64,000 nt of DNA from NCBI GenBank assembly GCA_944320355.1, contig CALUHC010000024.1, positions 1 through 64,000 of the forward strand. Reading direction: 5' to 3'. A program made the translations under genes and the position numbers. The stretch is from an uncultured Prevotella sp. GTDB taxonomy: Bacteria > Bacteroidota > Bacteroidia > Bacteroidales > Bacteroidaceae. Below the pieces are notes generated by a model. The model saw nothing but the letters and a program-made list of their open reading frames with translations. It ran no database searches and had not been told where the DNA came from. Positions 28,430-38,057 of this stretch are shown here, piece by piece. The stretch's first letter is position 1. Each line of letters opens with the position of its first letter.

Positions 28430-28524
28430 AAACGCGCCGTTTTGGCCTCCAAAACGTGCCGTTTCAGCGGCCGAAACGGCGCGTTTCACCGCGCGAAACG
28501 GGTCGTTTTGCAATGCGAAACGGC
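28430..28524 (+). repeat. Phased array copy 5
   Basis: Units at 28430, 28452, 28474, 28496 and 28518. Left flank GTAACCCGTTGATAATCAGC, right flank ending CTTTTTGACACG as in copy 9. Upstream of the GT2 gene. Confidence 0.85.
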
Positions 28525-28626
28525 AACCCGTGCTTTTTGACACGCCCGGAAGCCCACCAGGACACAAGCCACGCCGCCCACCGAAGCCCACCGCAAGAGC
28601 CTGCCCGGAGCCGGGCGCACGGGCCG

Positions 28627-29274
28627 CTAACGGTAGTACTCCCTCAGCTGCGAGGCGTATGAGGCAAGGGCTGCGGGGCTGGCGTTGCCGTAGCGCCGCC
28701 ACACCTCGCGGCACGCTTCGAGCATAGGCGAGGGGCCGGGCGCCTTCCGCCGCAGGAAGGGGTCACAGTGGCGGAACGCCGCCATGGCCTCCACCACCGT
28801 GGCCACGGGCAGCCCCAGCAGCCGCGCCAGGGCGGCCACCTCGGGCGTCTGCGCCACCATCGTGGCCGGAGTGAGGCGGAAATAAAGGTCGAGCACGAGC
28901 ACAAGAGCCACCGGAGTGACGCCGCCAGCGCCCTCCACGGGGCGGAAGTCGCGCTCGAAAGTCTCGCTCACGGCCACCCCGGCGTAAAACTCGCCCGCGT
29001 TGCCGAAGCCCCTCATGCCGCGCACCACGGCGGCGGCGCGGGCCAGGCGGCGCGGACTGGAGCCGTAGCGCTCCCACATACGCTCCAGGGCGGGCGTGGC
29101 AAGGGTGGCCACGGCACACATACGGGCGAAGAGCACCCGCGGCTCCACGTGCAGTTCGAGCGCGAGATCCACCATCAGGCGGCTGTACACGGGCTTCACA
29201 CCAACGGGCTTGCGCAGGTAGGCCTGCATCACCAGCAGCCAGCAATCATCGTTCCAGTCAGTAGGTCTTGTCAT
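28627..29274 (-). CDS. Conserved helical protein of unknown function
   Basis: 215-residue protein without recognised domain. It is almost entirely helical, basic, begins MTRPTDWNDDCWLLVMQAYL and carries the phrase RKPVGVKPVYSRLMVDLALEL. The longer open frame upstream (to 29523) includes the intergenic promoter region of the facing gene, so the start is set at 29274. No signal peptide. Transcribed divergently from the GNAT-nitrilase gene. It looks like a lineage-specific Bacteroidota family; nothing in the context reveals its role. Confidence 0.7.
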   Translation of the reverse strand: MTRPTDWNDDCWLLVMQAYLRKPVGVKPVYSRLMVDLALELHVEPRVLFARMCAVATLATPALERMWERYGSSPRRLARAAAVVRGMRGFGNAGEFYAGVAVSETFERDFRPVEGAGGVTPVALVLVLDLYFRLTPATMVAQTPEVAALARLLGLPVATVVEAMAAFRHCDPFLRRKAPGPSPMLEACREVWRRYGNASPAALASYASQLREYYR

Positions 29275-29420
29275 CGGCGAGTTGCGTTTGCGGCGGGAGC
29301 GCACGGGGGCGGCGCATACACACCATGCCGACCCCGGCCCCACCGCAAGCACAAAGATAGCGAAAATAAGCAAAACGGCAAAATAATGCCGCCACAAATA
29401 CGCGCAAACGGAATTATTGC

Positions 29421-29428
29421 TAACTTTG
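29421..29428 (+). promoter_or_regulatory. Candidate -7 element for the GNAT-nitrilase operon
   Basis: TAACTTTG, 45 bp before the start codon at 29474. Confidence 0.5.
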
Positions 29429-29473
29429 CAACGGCATTGGCCAACCGCATAACAAAACGTTTTCAGCATAGAG

Positions 29474-31054
29474 ATGGAACCATCACACAAAATCAACAAA
29501 GTGGAGCTGCGCAACCTCCGCATGGAAGACTACGCGCAGCTGTCAAAGTCGTTCAAGCGCATCTACGCCGACCACGACGTGTTCTGGACGCGAGAACAGA
29601 TACAGAAGCTCATCGACATATTCCCCGAAGGGCAGGTGGTCACGGTGGTAGACGACAAGATAGTGGGCTGCGCCCTGAGCATAATCGTGGACTACGACCT
29701 CGTGAAGGGCGACCACACCTACGCAAAGGTGACAGGCAACGAGACCTTCAACACACACAACCCCAACGGAAACATACTCTACGGCATCGAGGTGTTCATC
29801 CACCCCGACTACCGGGGGCTGCGCCTGGCCCGCCGAATGTACGCCTACCGCAAGGAGCTGTGCGAGAAGCTGAACCTCAAGGCCATCATGTTCGGAGGCC
29901 GGATACCCAACTACCACAAGTACGCCGACACCATGCGGCCCAAGGAGTACATAGACAAGGTGCGCTCACGGGAGATATACGACCCCGTGCTCACGTTCCA
30001 GCTGTCCAACGACTTCCACGTGCGCCGCGTCATCCGCAACTATCTCCCCAACGACGAGGAGTCGAAACACTGCGCCACGCTGCTGCAGTGGGACAACATC
30101 TACTACCAGCCGCCAACGGACTCTTACGTGGACCGCAAGCCGATGGTGCGCATCGGCCTGGTGCAATGGCAGATGCGGGCCTACCACACCATAGACGACG
30201 TGTTCGAGCAGGTGGAGTTCTTCGTCGACGCGGTGAGCGACTACAAGAGCGACTTCATCCTCTTCCCCGAGTACTTCAACGCCCCGCTCATGGCAAAATA
30301 CAATGACATGGGCGAGGCGCAGTCCATACGCGCACTGGCAAAGTACACCGACCAGATGCGCGACCGCTTCATAGAGCTGGCCATAAGCTACAACATCAAC
30401 ATCATAACCGGCAGCATGCCATACGTGAAGGACGACGGCTCGCTCTACAACGTGGGCTTCCTCTGCCGCCGCGACGGCTCATACGATATGTTCGAGAAGA
30501 TACACGTGACGCCCGACGAGGTGAAGAGCTGGGGACTGAGCGGCGGTAGCCTCGTGCAGACTTTCGACACCGACTGCGCCAAGATAGGCGTGCTGATATG
30601 CTACGACGTGGAGTTCCCCGAGCTGGCGCGCCTCATGGCGGCCGACGGAATGCAGATACTCTTCGTGCCGTTCATGACCGACACGCAGAACGCATACTCC
30701 CGCGTGAGGGTCTGCGCGCAGGCCCGCGCCATCGAGAACGAGTGCTTCGTGGCCATAGCGGGCAGCGTGGGCAACCTGCCCCGCGTGCACAACATGGACA
30801 TACAGTACGCCCAGTCGGCCGTGTTCACGCCCTGCGACTTCGCCTTCCCCAACGACGGCAAGCGAGCCGAGGCCACGCCCAACACGGAGATGATACTCGT
30901 GTCGGACGTTGACCTCGACCTGCTCAGCGAGCTGCACACATACGGCAGCGTGCGCAACCTGCGCGACCGCCGCACCGACCTCTACGAGGTGAAGATGAAA
31001 CGCGCCGCCATAGAGGCGCAAGACCGACACGACGAAAAAGACAACGGACAATGA
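29474..31054 (+). CDS. GNAT acetyltransferase fused to a nitrilase-superfamily hydrolase
   Basis: 526-residue two-domain enzyme. Residues 1-215 form a GNAT domain with IHPDYRGLRLARRMYAYR (near 112-129) as acetyl-CoA site. Residues 225-510 form a carbon-nitrogen hydrolase with the Glu-Lys-Cys triad in ILFPEYFNAP, KIHVTPDE and VLICYDVEFPE (Cys near 377). The fusion is known from several phyla; the combined substrate is unclear. A TAACTTTG box at 29421-29428 precedes it. Its stop overlaps the next gene's start (ATGA), tying it to the histidine phosphatase. Possible roles include amide or carbamoyl metabolism coupled to N-acetylation; this is inference. Confidence 0.9.
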   Translation: MEPSHKINKVELRNLRMEDYAQLSKSFKRIYADHDVFWTREQIQKLIDIFPEGQVVTVVDDKIVGCALSIIVDYDLVKGDHTYAKVTGNETFNTHNPNGNILYGIEVFIHPDYRGLRLARRMYAYRKELCEKLNLKAIMFGGRIPNYHKYADTMRPKEYIDKVRSREIYDPVLTFQLSNDFHVRRVIRNYLPNDEESKHCATLLQWDNIYYQPPTDSYVDRKPMVRIGLVQWQMRAYHTIDDVFEQVEFFVDAVSDYKSDFILFPEYFNAPLMAKYNDMGEAQSIRALAKYTDQMRDRFIELAISYNINIITGSMPYVKDDGSLYNVGFLCRRDGSYDMFEKIHVTPDEVKSWGLSGGSLVQTFDTDCAKIGVLICYDVEFPELARLMAADGMQILFVPFMTDTQNAYSRVRVCAQARAIENECFVAIAGSVGNLPRVHNMDIQYAQSAVFTPCDFAFPNDGKRAEATPNTEMILVSDVDLDLLSELHTYGSVRNLRDRRTDLYEVKMKRAAIEAQDRHDEKDNGQ

Positions 31055-32382
31055 ACAGACTGCTCACCCTGGCCACAGCCGCGCTCATGGCCGCCGCCGT
31101 GGCGACGGCGCAGCCGCCCAAGCGCGAGTTCAAGCGCAACATACGCCTCTCGGCCAGCAACCTGCTCGCCTACCCTGGACCGGCCGCTGGCCGCGAGCTC
31201 ACGCCCGCGCCCGACAGCCTGCGCCCCTTCTACATAAGCCACTACGGCCGCCACGGCTCGCGATTCCTAATCAGTCCCGACGACTATGACGAGCCGCTGG
31301 CCGCGCTACGCCGCGCCGACAGCCTGGGCAAGCTCACGCTGCGGGGGCGCGACCTGCTGCGACGCATAGCGTGGCTGAAGGCCGAAGCCGACGGAAGGCT
31401 GGGCGAGCTGACGGCCACGGGGGCAAGACAGCACCGCGAGATAGCGCGGAGAATGTACGGACGCTTCCCCGAAGTGTTCGGCCAAGGCTCGCACGTGGAC
31501 GCCCGAAGCACCGTGGTGATACGCTGCATACTGTCAATGGAGAACGAGCTGATGGAGCTGGCGCGCCTCAACCCCGCGCTAAGCATCAGCCACGACGCCA
31601 GCCAGCACGACATGAGCTACATGAACTTCAGCGACACCGCGCTCGCCCGCCGCAAGTATCCGCCCGCCGCCGAGGCCGCGCTGAGGCGGCTCTATGACAG
31701 CATGGTGGACACAGTGAAGGTGATGCGCCGCATATTCAGCGACATGGACTATGCCCGGGAGCACGTGGCCATGCGCCGGCTCAACGACCGGCTCTTTGCA
31801 CTCGCCTCGGCGACACAGAACAGCGCAGCGCGCTACAAGGTGACACTTTACGACCTGTTCGACGACCGCGACATATACGCCAACTGGGTGGCGGCCAACG
31901 CCAGGTGGTATGTGGGCTACGGATGCTGCACGCTCAACGGAGGCACACAGCCCCTGACGCAGCGCAACCTGCTGCGCCGCATCATCGACGAGGCCGACAG
32001 CTGCACCGCCCTGCCCCACCCCGGCGCGTCGCTGCGCTTCGGGCACGAGACCGTGCTGCTGCCTCTCGTGTGCCTGATGGGCATCAACGGCTACGGCCTC
32101 GCCACCGACGACCTGCGCCATCTCGACCGCAAGGGATGGGTGGACTACCGCGCCTTCCCTATGGGGGGCAACGTGCAGATGGTCTTCTACCGCAAGGACG
32201 AGGCCGACCGCGAGCCTCTCGTGAAGATACTGCTCAACGAAAACGAGGCGCAACTGCCCATAAAGGCAGTGAAAGGCCCCTACTACCGCTGGAGCGATGT
32301 GCGCCGATACTGGACCGAGAGGCTCGACAAGCTCGCGCGGCAGGCACAGGACTTGGACGGCGGCGCGCCCACTGCCCGTTAA
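31051..32382 (+). CDS. Secreted histidine (acid) phosphatase family protein
   Basis: 443-residue predicted periplasmic or outer-surface phosphatase of the two-domain histidine phosphatase superfamily (phytase/MINPP-like). Signal peptide at 1-20 (LLTLATAALMAAAVATA). Catalytic RHG is present in YISHYGRHGSRFL (near residues 66-78); the C-terminal partner is FGHETVLLPL (near 330), where the usual HD proton donor is replaced by HE, a form seen in MINPP/HAE-type members. Starts inside the previous stop (ATGA). Its own stop codon is part of the left palindrome of a phased-array element. Confidence 0.85.
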   Translation: MNRLLTLATAALMAAAVATAQPPKREFKRNIRLSASNLLAYPGPAAGRELTPAPDSLRPFYISHYGRHGSRFLISPDDYDEPLAALRRADSLGKLTLRGRDLLRRIAWLKAEADGRLGELTATGARQHREIARRMYGRFPEVFGQGSHVDARSTVVIRCILSMENELMELARLNPALSISHDASQHDMSYMNFSDTALARRKYPPAAEAALRRLYDSMVDTVKVMRRIFSDMDYAREHVAMRRLNDRLFALASATQNSAARYKVTLYDLFDDRDIYANWVAANARWYVGYGCCTLNGGTQPLTQRNLLRRIIDEADSCTALPHPGASLRFGHETVLLPLVCLMGINGYGLATDDLRHLDRKGWVDYRAFPMGGNVQMVFYRKDEADREPLVKILLNENEAQLPIKAVKGPYYRWSDVRRYWTERLDKLARQAQDLDGGAPTAR

Positions 32383-32596
32383 CTTTTTTATGTTAACGCG
32401 CGGCGATATGGCACAAAGGGGATAACACACTGTATGTCAACGGGTTGCAAAACGTGCCGTTTTGCAGGCCGAAACGGCGCGTTTTGCTCTGCGATATGGC
32501 GTGTTTTACGCCATGAAACGGCGCGTTTCGCAACGCAAGACGGCACAGGCCGGAAACCAAGACAATGGCGGCCGTTTTTTAGTTGCATATATGCAA
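32379..32596 (+). repeat. Phased-array element, full copy 6
   Basis: TTAACTTTTTTATGTTAA (32379-32396, containing the phosphatase stop codon), units at 32450, 32472, 32494, 32516 and degenerate 32538, right palindrome TTGCATATATGCAA (32583-32596). Confidence 0.87.
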
Positions 32597-32814
32597 GCAA
32601 GGCAACCGCGCAGGCCAACCCGTTCATTTTGCCCTGCCCGGCGGCCCTGTATGGATTATTTTTCGTAACTTTGCCGATGGAAAAGCCGTGCCACACGGCC
32701 GCGGCGAGCCGCAAGGCATACGCGCCATGTGAACGCCGACAGCGGCAATGCCAACGCCAAGTGGCAGCCGCAAAAGCAAGGCAACCAAGGAAAGAAGAAG
32801 AAAAGAGCAAGAGA

Positions 32815-34053
32815 ATGACAGACAGAACGGTGAAGGCGGCGGGCAGACTGCCGCAGGTCACGGCGCGGACGGTATATCCGATACTGTTCGCCATAGGCAC
32901 GTGCCACCTGCTGAACGACATGATACAGTCGGTGATACCGGCCCTGTATCCGCTGCTGAAGGACAAGTTCGGCTTCACTTTCGCGCAGATAGGCATCATA
33001 ACGCTGGTGTTCCAGCTCACGTCGTCGGTGCTTCAGCCCTTCGTCGGGCAGTATGCCGACCGCCATCCGCAGCCCTATTCGCTCGCGGCGGGCATGTGCT
33101 TCACGCTCGCCGGGCTGGTGTCGCTGGCCTTTGCGCCCGGTTTCGGCCTCATACTGCTGTCAGTCGCGCTGATAGGCTGCGGCTCGTCGGTGTTCCACCC
33201 CGAGGCGTCGCGCGTGGCGCAGATGGCCTCGGGCGGCAGGAAGAGCCTGGCGCAGTCCATCTTTCAGGTGGGAGGCAACGGCGGCAGCGCCGTGGGTCCA
33301 CTGCTCACGGCGCTGATAGTGATACCCTTCGGGCAGCACGCCGTGGGCTGGTTTGCGCTGGCCGCGCTGATGGCCGCGCTGCTGCTGGCGCGCATTGGCC
33401 GCTGGTATGCCGGGGTGCTGGCCGCCATCAGGAGGCGCAGGACGGCCATGGCGGTGGCCGCTTCGGCACTGCCGGGACGCACGGTGCGCACGGCCATGGG
33501 CATATTGGTGCTGATGATATTCTCCAAGTACTTCTTCAACGCCTGCATGACGAGCTATTTCACGTTCTACCTCATAGACAAGTTCGGCCTCAGCGTGCAG
33601 CAGTCGCAGTACTGCCTCTTTGCCTATCTGGCGGCATTTGCCGCCGGAACGCTGCTCGGCGGCTTCATGGGCGACCGCTACGGGCGCAAGTATGTCATAC
33701 TGTTCTCCATACTCGGGGCCTTCCCCTTCACGCTGGCCATGCCCTACGTGGGCCTGGGCTGGACAGTGTTCATGGCCGTCATGTCGGGGCTGGTCATAGC
33801 CTCGGCCTTCTCGGCGATAGTCGTTTACGCCACCGACCTGATGCCCGACAAGGTCGGCATGGTGGCCGGCATATTCTTCGGACTGATGTTCGGCCTCGGC
33901 GGCATAGGCTCGGCGTTCTTCGGATGGCTGGCCGACACCACGAGCATAGACTATATATTCAGGGTGAGCACGTGGCTGCCGCTGATGGGCGTGATAGCCT
34001 TCTGGCTGCCCGACGTGCGCCCCGGCAAGACAATGCAGGCAAAACAAAGATGA
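32815..34053 (+). CDS. MFS transporter, fosmidomycin resistance (Fsr)-like
   Basis: 412-residue major facilitator with about twelve transmembrane helices. It resembles Fsr exporters: the [20 protein letters not shown] opening (near residues 26-45) and [18 protein letters not shown] (near 118-135) are hallmarks. The predicted role is proton-driven drug or metabolite efflux. The start at 32815 is preferred; the frame is open far upstream only because the phased array is stop-free in this frame. xpt begins one base after the stop, so the two are an operon. Confidence 0.88.
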   Translation: MTDRTVKAAGRLPQVTARTVYPILFAIGTCHLLNDMIQSVIPALYPLLKDKFGFTFAQIGIITLVFQLTSSVLQPFVGQYADRHPQPYSLAAGMCFTLAGLVSLAFAPGFGLILLSVALIGCGSSVFHPEASRVAQMASGGRKSLAQSIFQVGGNGGSAVGPLLTALIVIPFGQHAVGWFALAALMAALLLARIGRWYAGVLAAIRRRRTAMAVAASALPGRTVRTAMGILVLMIFSKYFFNACMTSYFTFYLIDKFGLSVQQSQYCLFAYLAAFAAGTLLGGFMGDRYGRKYVILFSILGAFPFTLAMPYVGLGWTVFMAVMSGLVIASAFSAIVVYATDLMPDKVGMVAGIFFGLMFGLGGIGSAFFGWLADTTSIDYIFRVSTWLPLMGVIAFWLPDVRPGKTMQAKQR

Positions 34054-34054
34054 C

Positions 34055-34621
34055 ATGGAACTACTGAAGCAACGCATAATGCAGGACGGCAAGTGCTATC
34101 CCGGCGGGATACTGAAGGTGGACAGCTTCATAAACCACCAGATGGACCCCAACCTGATGATGGAACTGGCCAAGGAGTTTGTGAGGATTTTCGGCCACAG
34201 GCCGATAAACAAGATAGTGACCATCGAGGCGAGCGGCATAGCCCCGGCCATAATGACGGGCTACCTGATGCAGCTGCCCGTGGTGTTCATAAAGAAAAAG
34301 CAGCCGAAGACGATGGAGAGGATGCTCTCGGCGGTGGTCCACTCGTTCACCAAGGACCGCGACTACACCGTGTGCATCAGCGCCGACTTCCTCACGCCCG
34401 CCGACCGCGTGCTCTTCATCGACGACTTCCTGGCCAACGGCAACGCCGCCAAGGGCGTGACAGACCTCTGCCGGCAGGCCGGGGCAAGGATAGAGGCCAT
34501 GGGCTTCCTGATAGAGAAAGCCTTCCAGCGGGGCGGCGACTACCTGCGCTCCGAGGGCATAGACTATACCGCCCTGGCCACGGTGCGCAGCCTCGAAGAC
34601 TGCAAGATAGTGCTGGAGTGA
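34055..34621 (+). CDS. xpt: Xanthine phosphoribosyltransferase
   Basis: Purine salvage enzyme making XMP from xanthine and PRPP. The 188-residue length is standard. Key parts: [14 protein letters not shown] near residues 22-35 (Xpt/PurR-like purine pocket), [12 protein letters not shown] near 50-61 and the PRPP loop [14 protein letters not shown] near 122-135. It starts one base after the MFS stop, which suggests the exporter may move purines or related compounds (inference). A large inverted repeat follows and probably terminates both this transcript and the convergent mutS. Confidence 0.94.
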   Translation: MELLKQRIMQDGKCYPGGILKVDSFINHQMDPNLMMELAKEFVRIFGHRPINKIVTIEASGIAPAIMTGYLMQLPVVFIKKKQPKTMERMLSAVVHSFTKDRDYTVCISADFLTPADRVLFIDDFLANGNAAKGVTDLCRQAGARIEAMGFLIEKAFQRGGDYLRSEGIDYTALATVRSLEDCKIVLE

Positions 34622-34652
34622 AGGGCTTTCTGGGAGTACTGGGAGTTTCTTT

Positions 34653-34734
34653 TGGTAGAGCTGGGAGCTGTGGGAGGGCCGGGAGTTCTGCAAGTTCAGT
34701 GCTCCCGGCCCTCCCACAGCTCCCAGTTCTACCA
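34653..34734. terminator. Long inverted repeat between xpt and mutS
   Basis: Two 33-bp arms (34653-34685 and 34702-34734) with one mismatch and a 16-base loop, starting TGGTAGAGCTGGGAG. It lies between convergent genes and could stop both transcripts, though T runs are short. Confidence 0.6.
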
Positions 34735-34756
34735 CAAAGCCAATGATTTTCTCCTC

Positions 34757-37381
34757 CTACTTGCTCCCCACTATCTTCTTTATCTCGTTGAGTTTGTTGA
34801 GGGCTTCTACCGGAGTGAGGTTGTTTATGTCGAGTCCGAGAATCTCGTCGCGTATCTGGCAGAGCACGGGGTCGTCGAGCTGGAAGAAGCTGAGCTGCAT
34901 TCCCTCGCGGCTTTGGGCTATCTGTGCCGTGGGCTTCCCGGCCGAACCTACCGACGCGTTGTCGGCTTCGAGCTGCTTCAGGATTACGTTCGCGCGCTTC
35001 ACAATGCTGCGCGGCATGCCCGCTATCTCGGCCACGTGGATGCCGAACGAGTGCTCCGAGCCGCCCGGTTGCAGCTTTCGGAGGAATATCACCTTGCCGT
35101 CCTGCTCCTTCACGCTCACGTTGTAGTTCTTGATGCGCTTGAAGTTCTTCTCCATCTCGTTCAGTTCGTGGTAGTGGGTGGCAAAGAGCGTGCGGGCGCG
35201 GGCCTTGGGTTGCTCGTGCAGATACTCCACAATGGCCCACGCTATGGATATTCCGTCGTAGGTGCTCGTGCCGCGTCCCAGCTCGTCGAAGAGCACGAGC
35301 GAGCGCGGCGACACGTTGTTCAGTATGTTGGCGGCCTCGGTCATCTCGACCATGAAGGTCGATTCGCCGAGCGATATGTTGTCGCTGGCACCCACGCGGG
35401 TGAAGATCTTGTCCACCAGACCTATTCTCGCGCTCTCTGCAGGCACGAAGCTGCCTATCTGGGCCAGCAGCACTATGAGGGCGGTCTGGCGCAGCAGGGC
35501 CGACTTTCCGGCCATGTTGGGGCCTGTTATTATCATTATCTGCTGGCGTTCGCCGTCAAGGTAAACGTCGTTTGGCACGTAGCTCTCGCCTATTGGCAGC
35601 TGTTTCTCTATGACGGGGTGGCGGCCCCGGCGTATGTCTATCACGTCGGTGGAGTCCACCTGCGGCCGTATGTAGTTGTTCTCCTCGGCGGCCTTGGCGA
35701 ACGAGAGCAGGCAGTCGAGCCGCGCTATGAGGTTGGCGTTGATCTGAATCTGCGGTATGAACTCCTGCATGGACATGACAAGGTCTGAGAAGAGCTTGGC
35801 TTCGAGCGACAGAATCTTGTCTTCCGCGCCGAGAATCTTCTCCTCGTACTCCTTCAGTTCCTGCGTTATGTACCGCTCGGCGTTGGCCAGTGTCTGCTTG
35901 CGCACCCACCCTTCGGGCACCTTGTCCTTGTATGTGTTGCGCACTTCGAGGTAATATCCGAACACATTGTTATAGCCAATCTTCAGGCTCGCGATGCCCG
36001 TCAGCTCGGTTTCGCGCTCCTGTATCTTCATCAGATAGTCCTTGCCGCTGTACGATATGTCGCGCAGCTCGTCGAGCTCGGCGCTCACCCCGCTGCGAAT
36101 CACGCCGCCCTTCGACGCCAGCTGCGGCGGGTCGTTCTCCACCTCGCGCTCTATGCGGTCGCGCAACGACTCGCACAGGTTGAGCTGCTCCCCCACCCTC
36201 TTCAGCGCTTCGTTGTCCGCGTAGAGGCAGGCCGTCTTTATCGGCTGCACGGCTTGCAGCGCAATCTTGAGCTGAACGACCTCGCGCGGCGACACGCGGC
36301 CCGTGGCCACCTTAGAGATGATGCGCTCCAGGTCGCCCATGCGGCGCATCTGCTCGTCGAGGCACTGCTTGAAGTCGGGCTTGCGGAAGAAGTAATCGAC
36401 CACGTCGAGCCGCTCGCCGATGGCCTTCTCGCTGCGCAACGGGAACACCACCCAGCGTCTGAGCATACGGCCGCCCATGGGCGAGACCGTGCGGTCTATC
36501 ACATCGAGCAGCGACGCGCCGTCGTCCTGCATGGGACGGAGCAGCTCCAGGCTGCGGATGGTGAACTTGTCGAGGCGCACGTAGCGCTCTTCCTCTATCC
36601 TGACGAGCGACGTTATGTGGCCTATGTGCGTGTGCTGGGTCATCTCCAGGTACTGGAGCACGGCCCCGGCGGCCACGATGCCGCTCTGCAGGTGGTCAAC
36701 GCCGAAGCCTTTCAGGTTCTTAACGCCGAAGTGGCGGAGCAGCTTCTGCCGCCCTGTCTGCTCGGTGAACACCCAGTCGTCGAGCTGGAACGTGAAGAAC
36801 TTAGTGCCGAAATAACGCTCGAAGTCGTCCTTGCGGCTGCGGTCGAAAAGGACTTCCTTTGGCGAGAAGTTGCCCAGCAGCTTCTCAACATAGTCGGCCG
36901 TGCCCTCGCCCGTGAGGAACTCGCCCGTGGATATGTCGAGGAAGGCCACGCCGCAGGCCGCCTTGCCGAAGTGCACGGCGGCCAGGAAGTTGTTCTCCTT
37001 GTAGTTGAGCACGTTGTCGCTCATGGCCACTCCGGGCGTCACCAGCTCGGTGATGCCGCGCTTCACGAGCTTCTTCGTCAGCTTGGGGTCCTCCAGCTGG
37101 TCGCAAATGGCCACGCGCTTGCCTGCCCTTACGAGCTTGGGCAGGTACGTGTCGAGCGCATGGTGAGGGAATCCGGCCATCTCCGTGGTGGTCTTCCCCC
37201 CTGCCCCGTTGCCCCGCCGCGTGAGCGTTATGCCGAGAATGCGCGACGCCGTGACGGCATCCTCGCAGTAAGTCTCGTAGAAGTCGCCGCAACGGAACAG
37301 AAGCACCGCGTCGGGATGCTTCGCCTTGAGGTCGAAGAACTGCTTCATCATCGGTGTCAGCTCGTTGTCTTTCTTAGCCAT
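34757..37381 (-). CDS. mutS: DNA mismatch repair protein MutS
   Basis: Mismatch sensor of the MutS/MutL pathway. The 874-residue protein has the mismatch-contacting F-x-E in [11 protein letters not shown] (near residues 31-41), core and clamp domains, Walker A in [15 protein letters not shown] (near 627-641), Walker B in [16 protein letters not shown] (near 700-715) and the [10 protein letters not shown] switch (near 738). Start chosen at 37381 ([14 protein letters not shown]), as the longer frame upstream lacks family similarity. Convergent with xpt; single-gene transcript by appearance. Confidence 0.97.
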   Translation of the reverse strand: MAKKDNELTPMMKQFFDLKAKHPDAVLLFRCGDFYETYCEDAVTASRILGITLTRRGNGAGGKTTTEMAGFPHHALDTYLPKLVRAGKRVAICDQLEDPKLTKKLVKRGITELVTPGVAMSDNVLNYKENNFLAAVHFGKAACGVAFLDISTGEFLTGEGTADYVEKLLGNFSPKEVLFDRSRKDDFERYFGTKFFTFQLDDWVFTEQTGRQKLLRHFGVKNLKGFGVDHLQSGIVAAGAVLQYLEMTQHTHIGHITSLVRIEEERYVRLDKFTIRSLELLRPMQDDGASLLDVIDRTVSPMGGRMLRRWVVFPLRSEKAIGERLDVVDYFFRKPDFKQCLDEQMRRMGDLERIISKVATGRVSPREVVQLKIALQAVQPIKTACLYADNEALKRVGEQLNLCESLRDRIEREVENDPPQLASKGGVIRSGVSAELDELRDISYSGKDYLMKIQERETELTGIASLKIGYNNVFGYYLEVRNTYKDKVPEGWVRKQTLANAERYITQELKEYEEKILGAEDKILSLEAKLFSDLVMSMQEFIPQIQINANLIARLDCLLSFAKAAEENNYIRPQVDSTDVIDIRRGRHPVIEKQLPIGESYVPNDVYLDGERQQIMIITGPNMAGKSALLRQTALIVLLAQIGSFVPAESARIGLVDKIFTRVGASDNISLGESTFMVEMTEAANILNNVSPRSLVLFDELGRGTSTYDGISIAWAIVEYLHEQPKARARTLFATHYHELNEMEKNFKRIKNYNVSVKEQDGKVIFLRKLQPGGSEHSFGIHVAEIAGMPRSIVKRANVILKQLEADNASVGSAGKPTAQIAQSREGMQLSFFQLDDPVLCQIRDEILGLDINNLTPVEALNKLNEIKKIVGSK

Positions 37382-37717
37382 CTGCCTTTTGTAAGTGTTT
37401 CTGATAAGTGTTCCTGATATATGCCTTGGCAGTGACGGCGGCGCATACCACCCACTGCCGCGCGATATGCCGCGCCGCATATTCCACAATAAACATAATG
37501 GCGACGGGCGCAGGAAAGCTGTCTTTCACTTCGTCGGTCGCATCATTGTCCTTTGCAAAGTTACTGCAAAAGGAACGAAAAACAAAACAAAAAGCGTCTT
37601 TTTAAAACTCTGCCGGGCAAGAAAAACATGGAAAAAGGCATATAAAGACACGGATTTATATACCGGATTGCGGCTCAAAACCGTGCATCCGCTGCGACAG
37701 TATGCTACGCCTTGCCG

Positions 37718-37933
37718 TTAACATAAAAGTGTTAAAGGCCGCGGCGGGCGTCGTCCCGCTTAAGCCTTTGGCAATCAGCGCGTTACAAAACGCGCCGTTT
37801 CGCATCATAAAACGTGCCGTTTCATAGCCTGAAACAGGCCGTTTTGCAAGCTGAAACGCGCCGTCTCAGACCGCGAAACGGCGCGTGCGTGAAACCAAGT
37901 CCGCGCCGCCCGTTTTTAGTTGAATATATGCAG
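37718..37933 (+). repeat. Phased-array element, full copy 7
   Basis: TTAACATAAAAGTGTTAA (37718-37735), units at 37788, 37810, 37832, 37854 and 37876, right end TTGAATATATGCAG (37920-37933), slightly decayed. Between mutS and the secreted chitobiase-like gene. Confidence 0.87.
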
Positions 37934-37980
37934 GCAGGGCGACGCGGTGGCGGTCGTTGGCTTATCCCGCCGCGACAAAA

Positions 37981-38014
37981 AATGTGCGCGCCCCAAAACG
38001 CGGGCGCGCACATT
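37981..38014 (-). terminator. Terminator of the secreted chitobiase-like protein gene
   Basis: Perfect 13-bp stem AATGTGCGCGCCC / GGGCGCGCACATT, 8-base loop, T run on the minus strand; 44 bp after the stop. Confidence 0.85.
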
Positions 38015-38057
38015 CGTTATTGATGAGCTATTGGCACTGCCTTGTGGCAGCACAGGG

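Noticed and set aside
32434..32814. N-terminal extension of the MFS gene
   Set aside because: It is the phased array read in an open frame; the transporter family begins at 32815.
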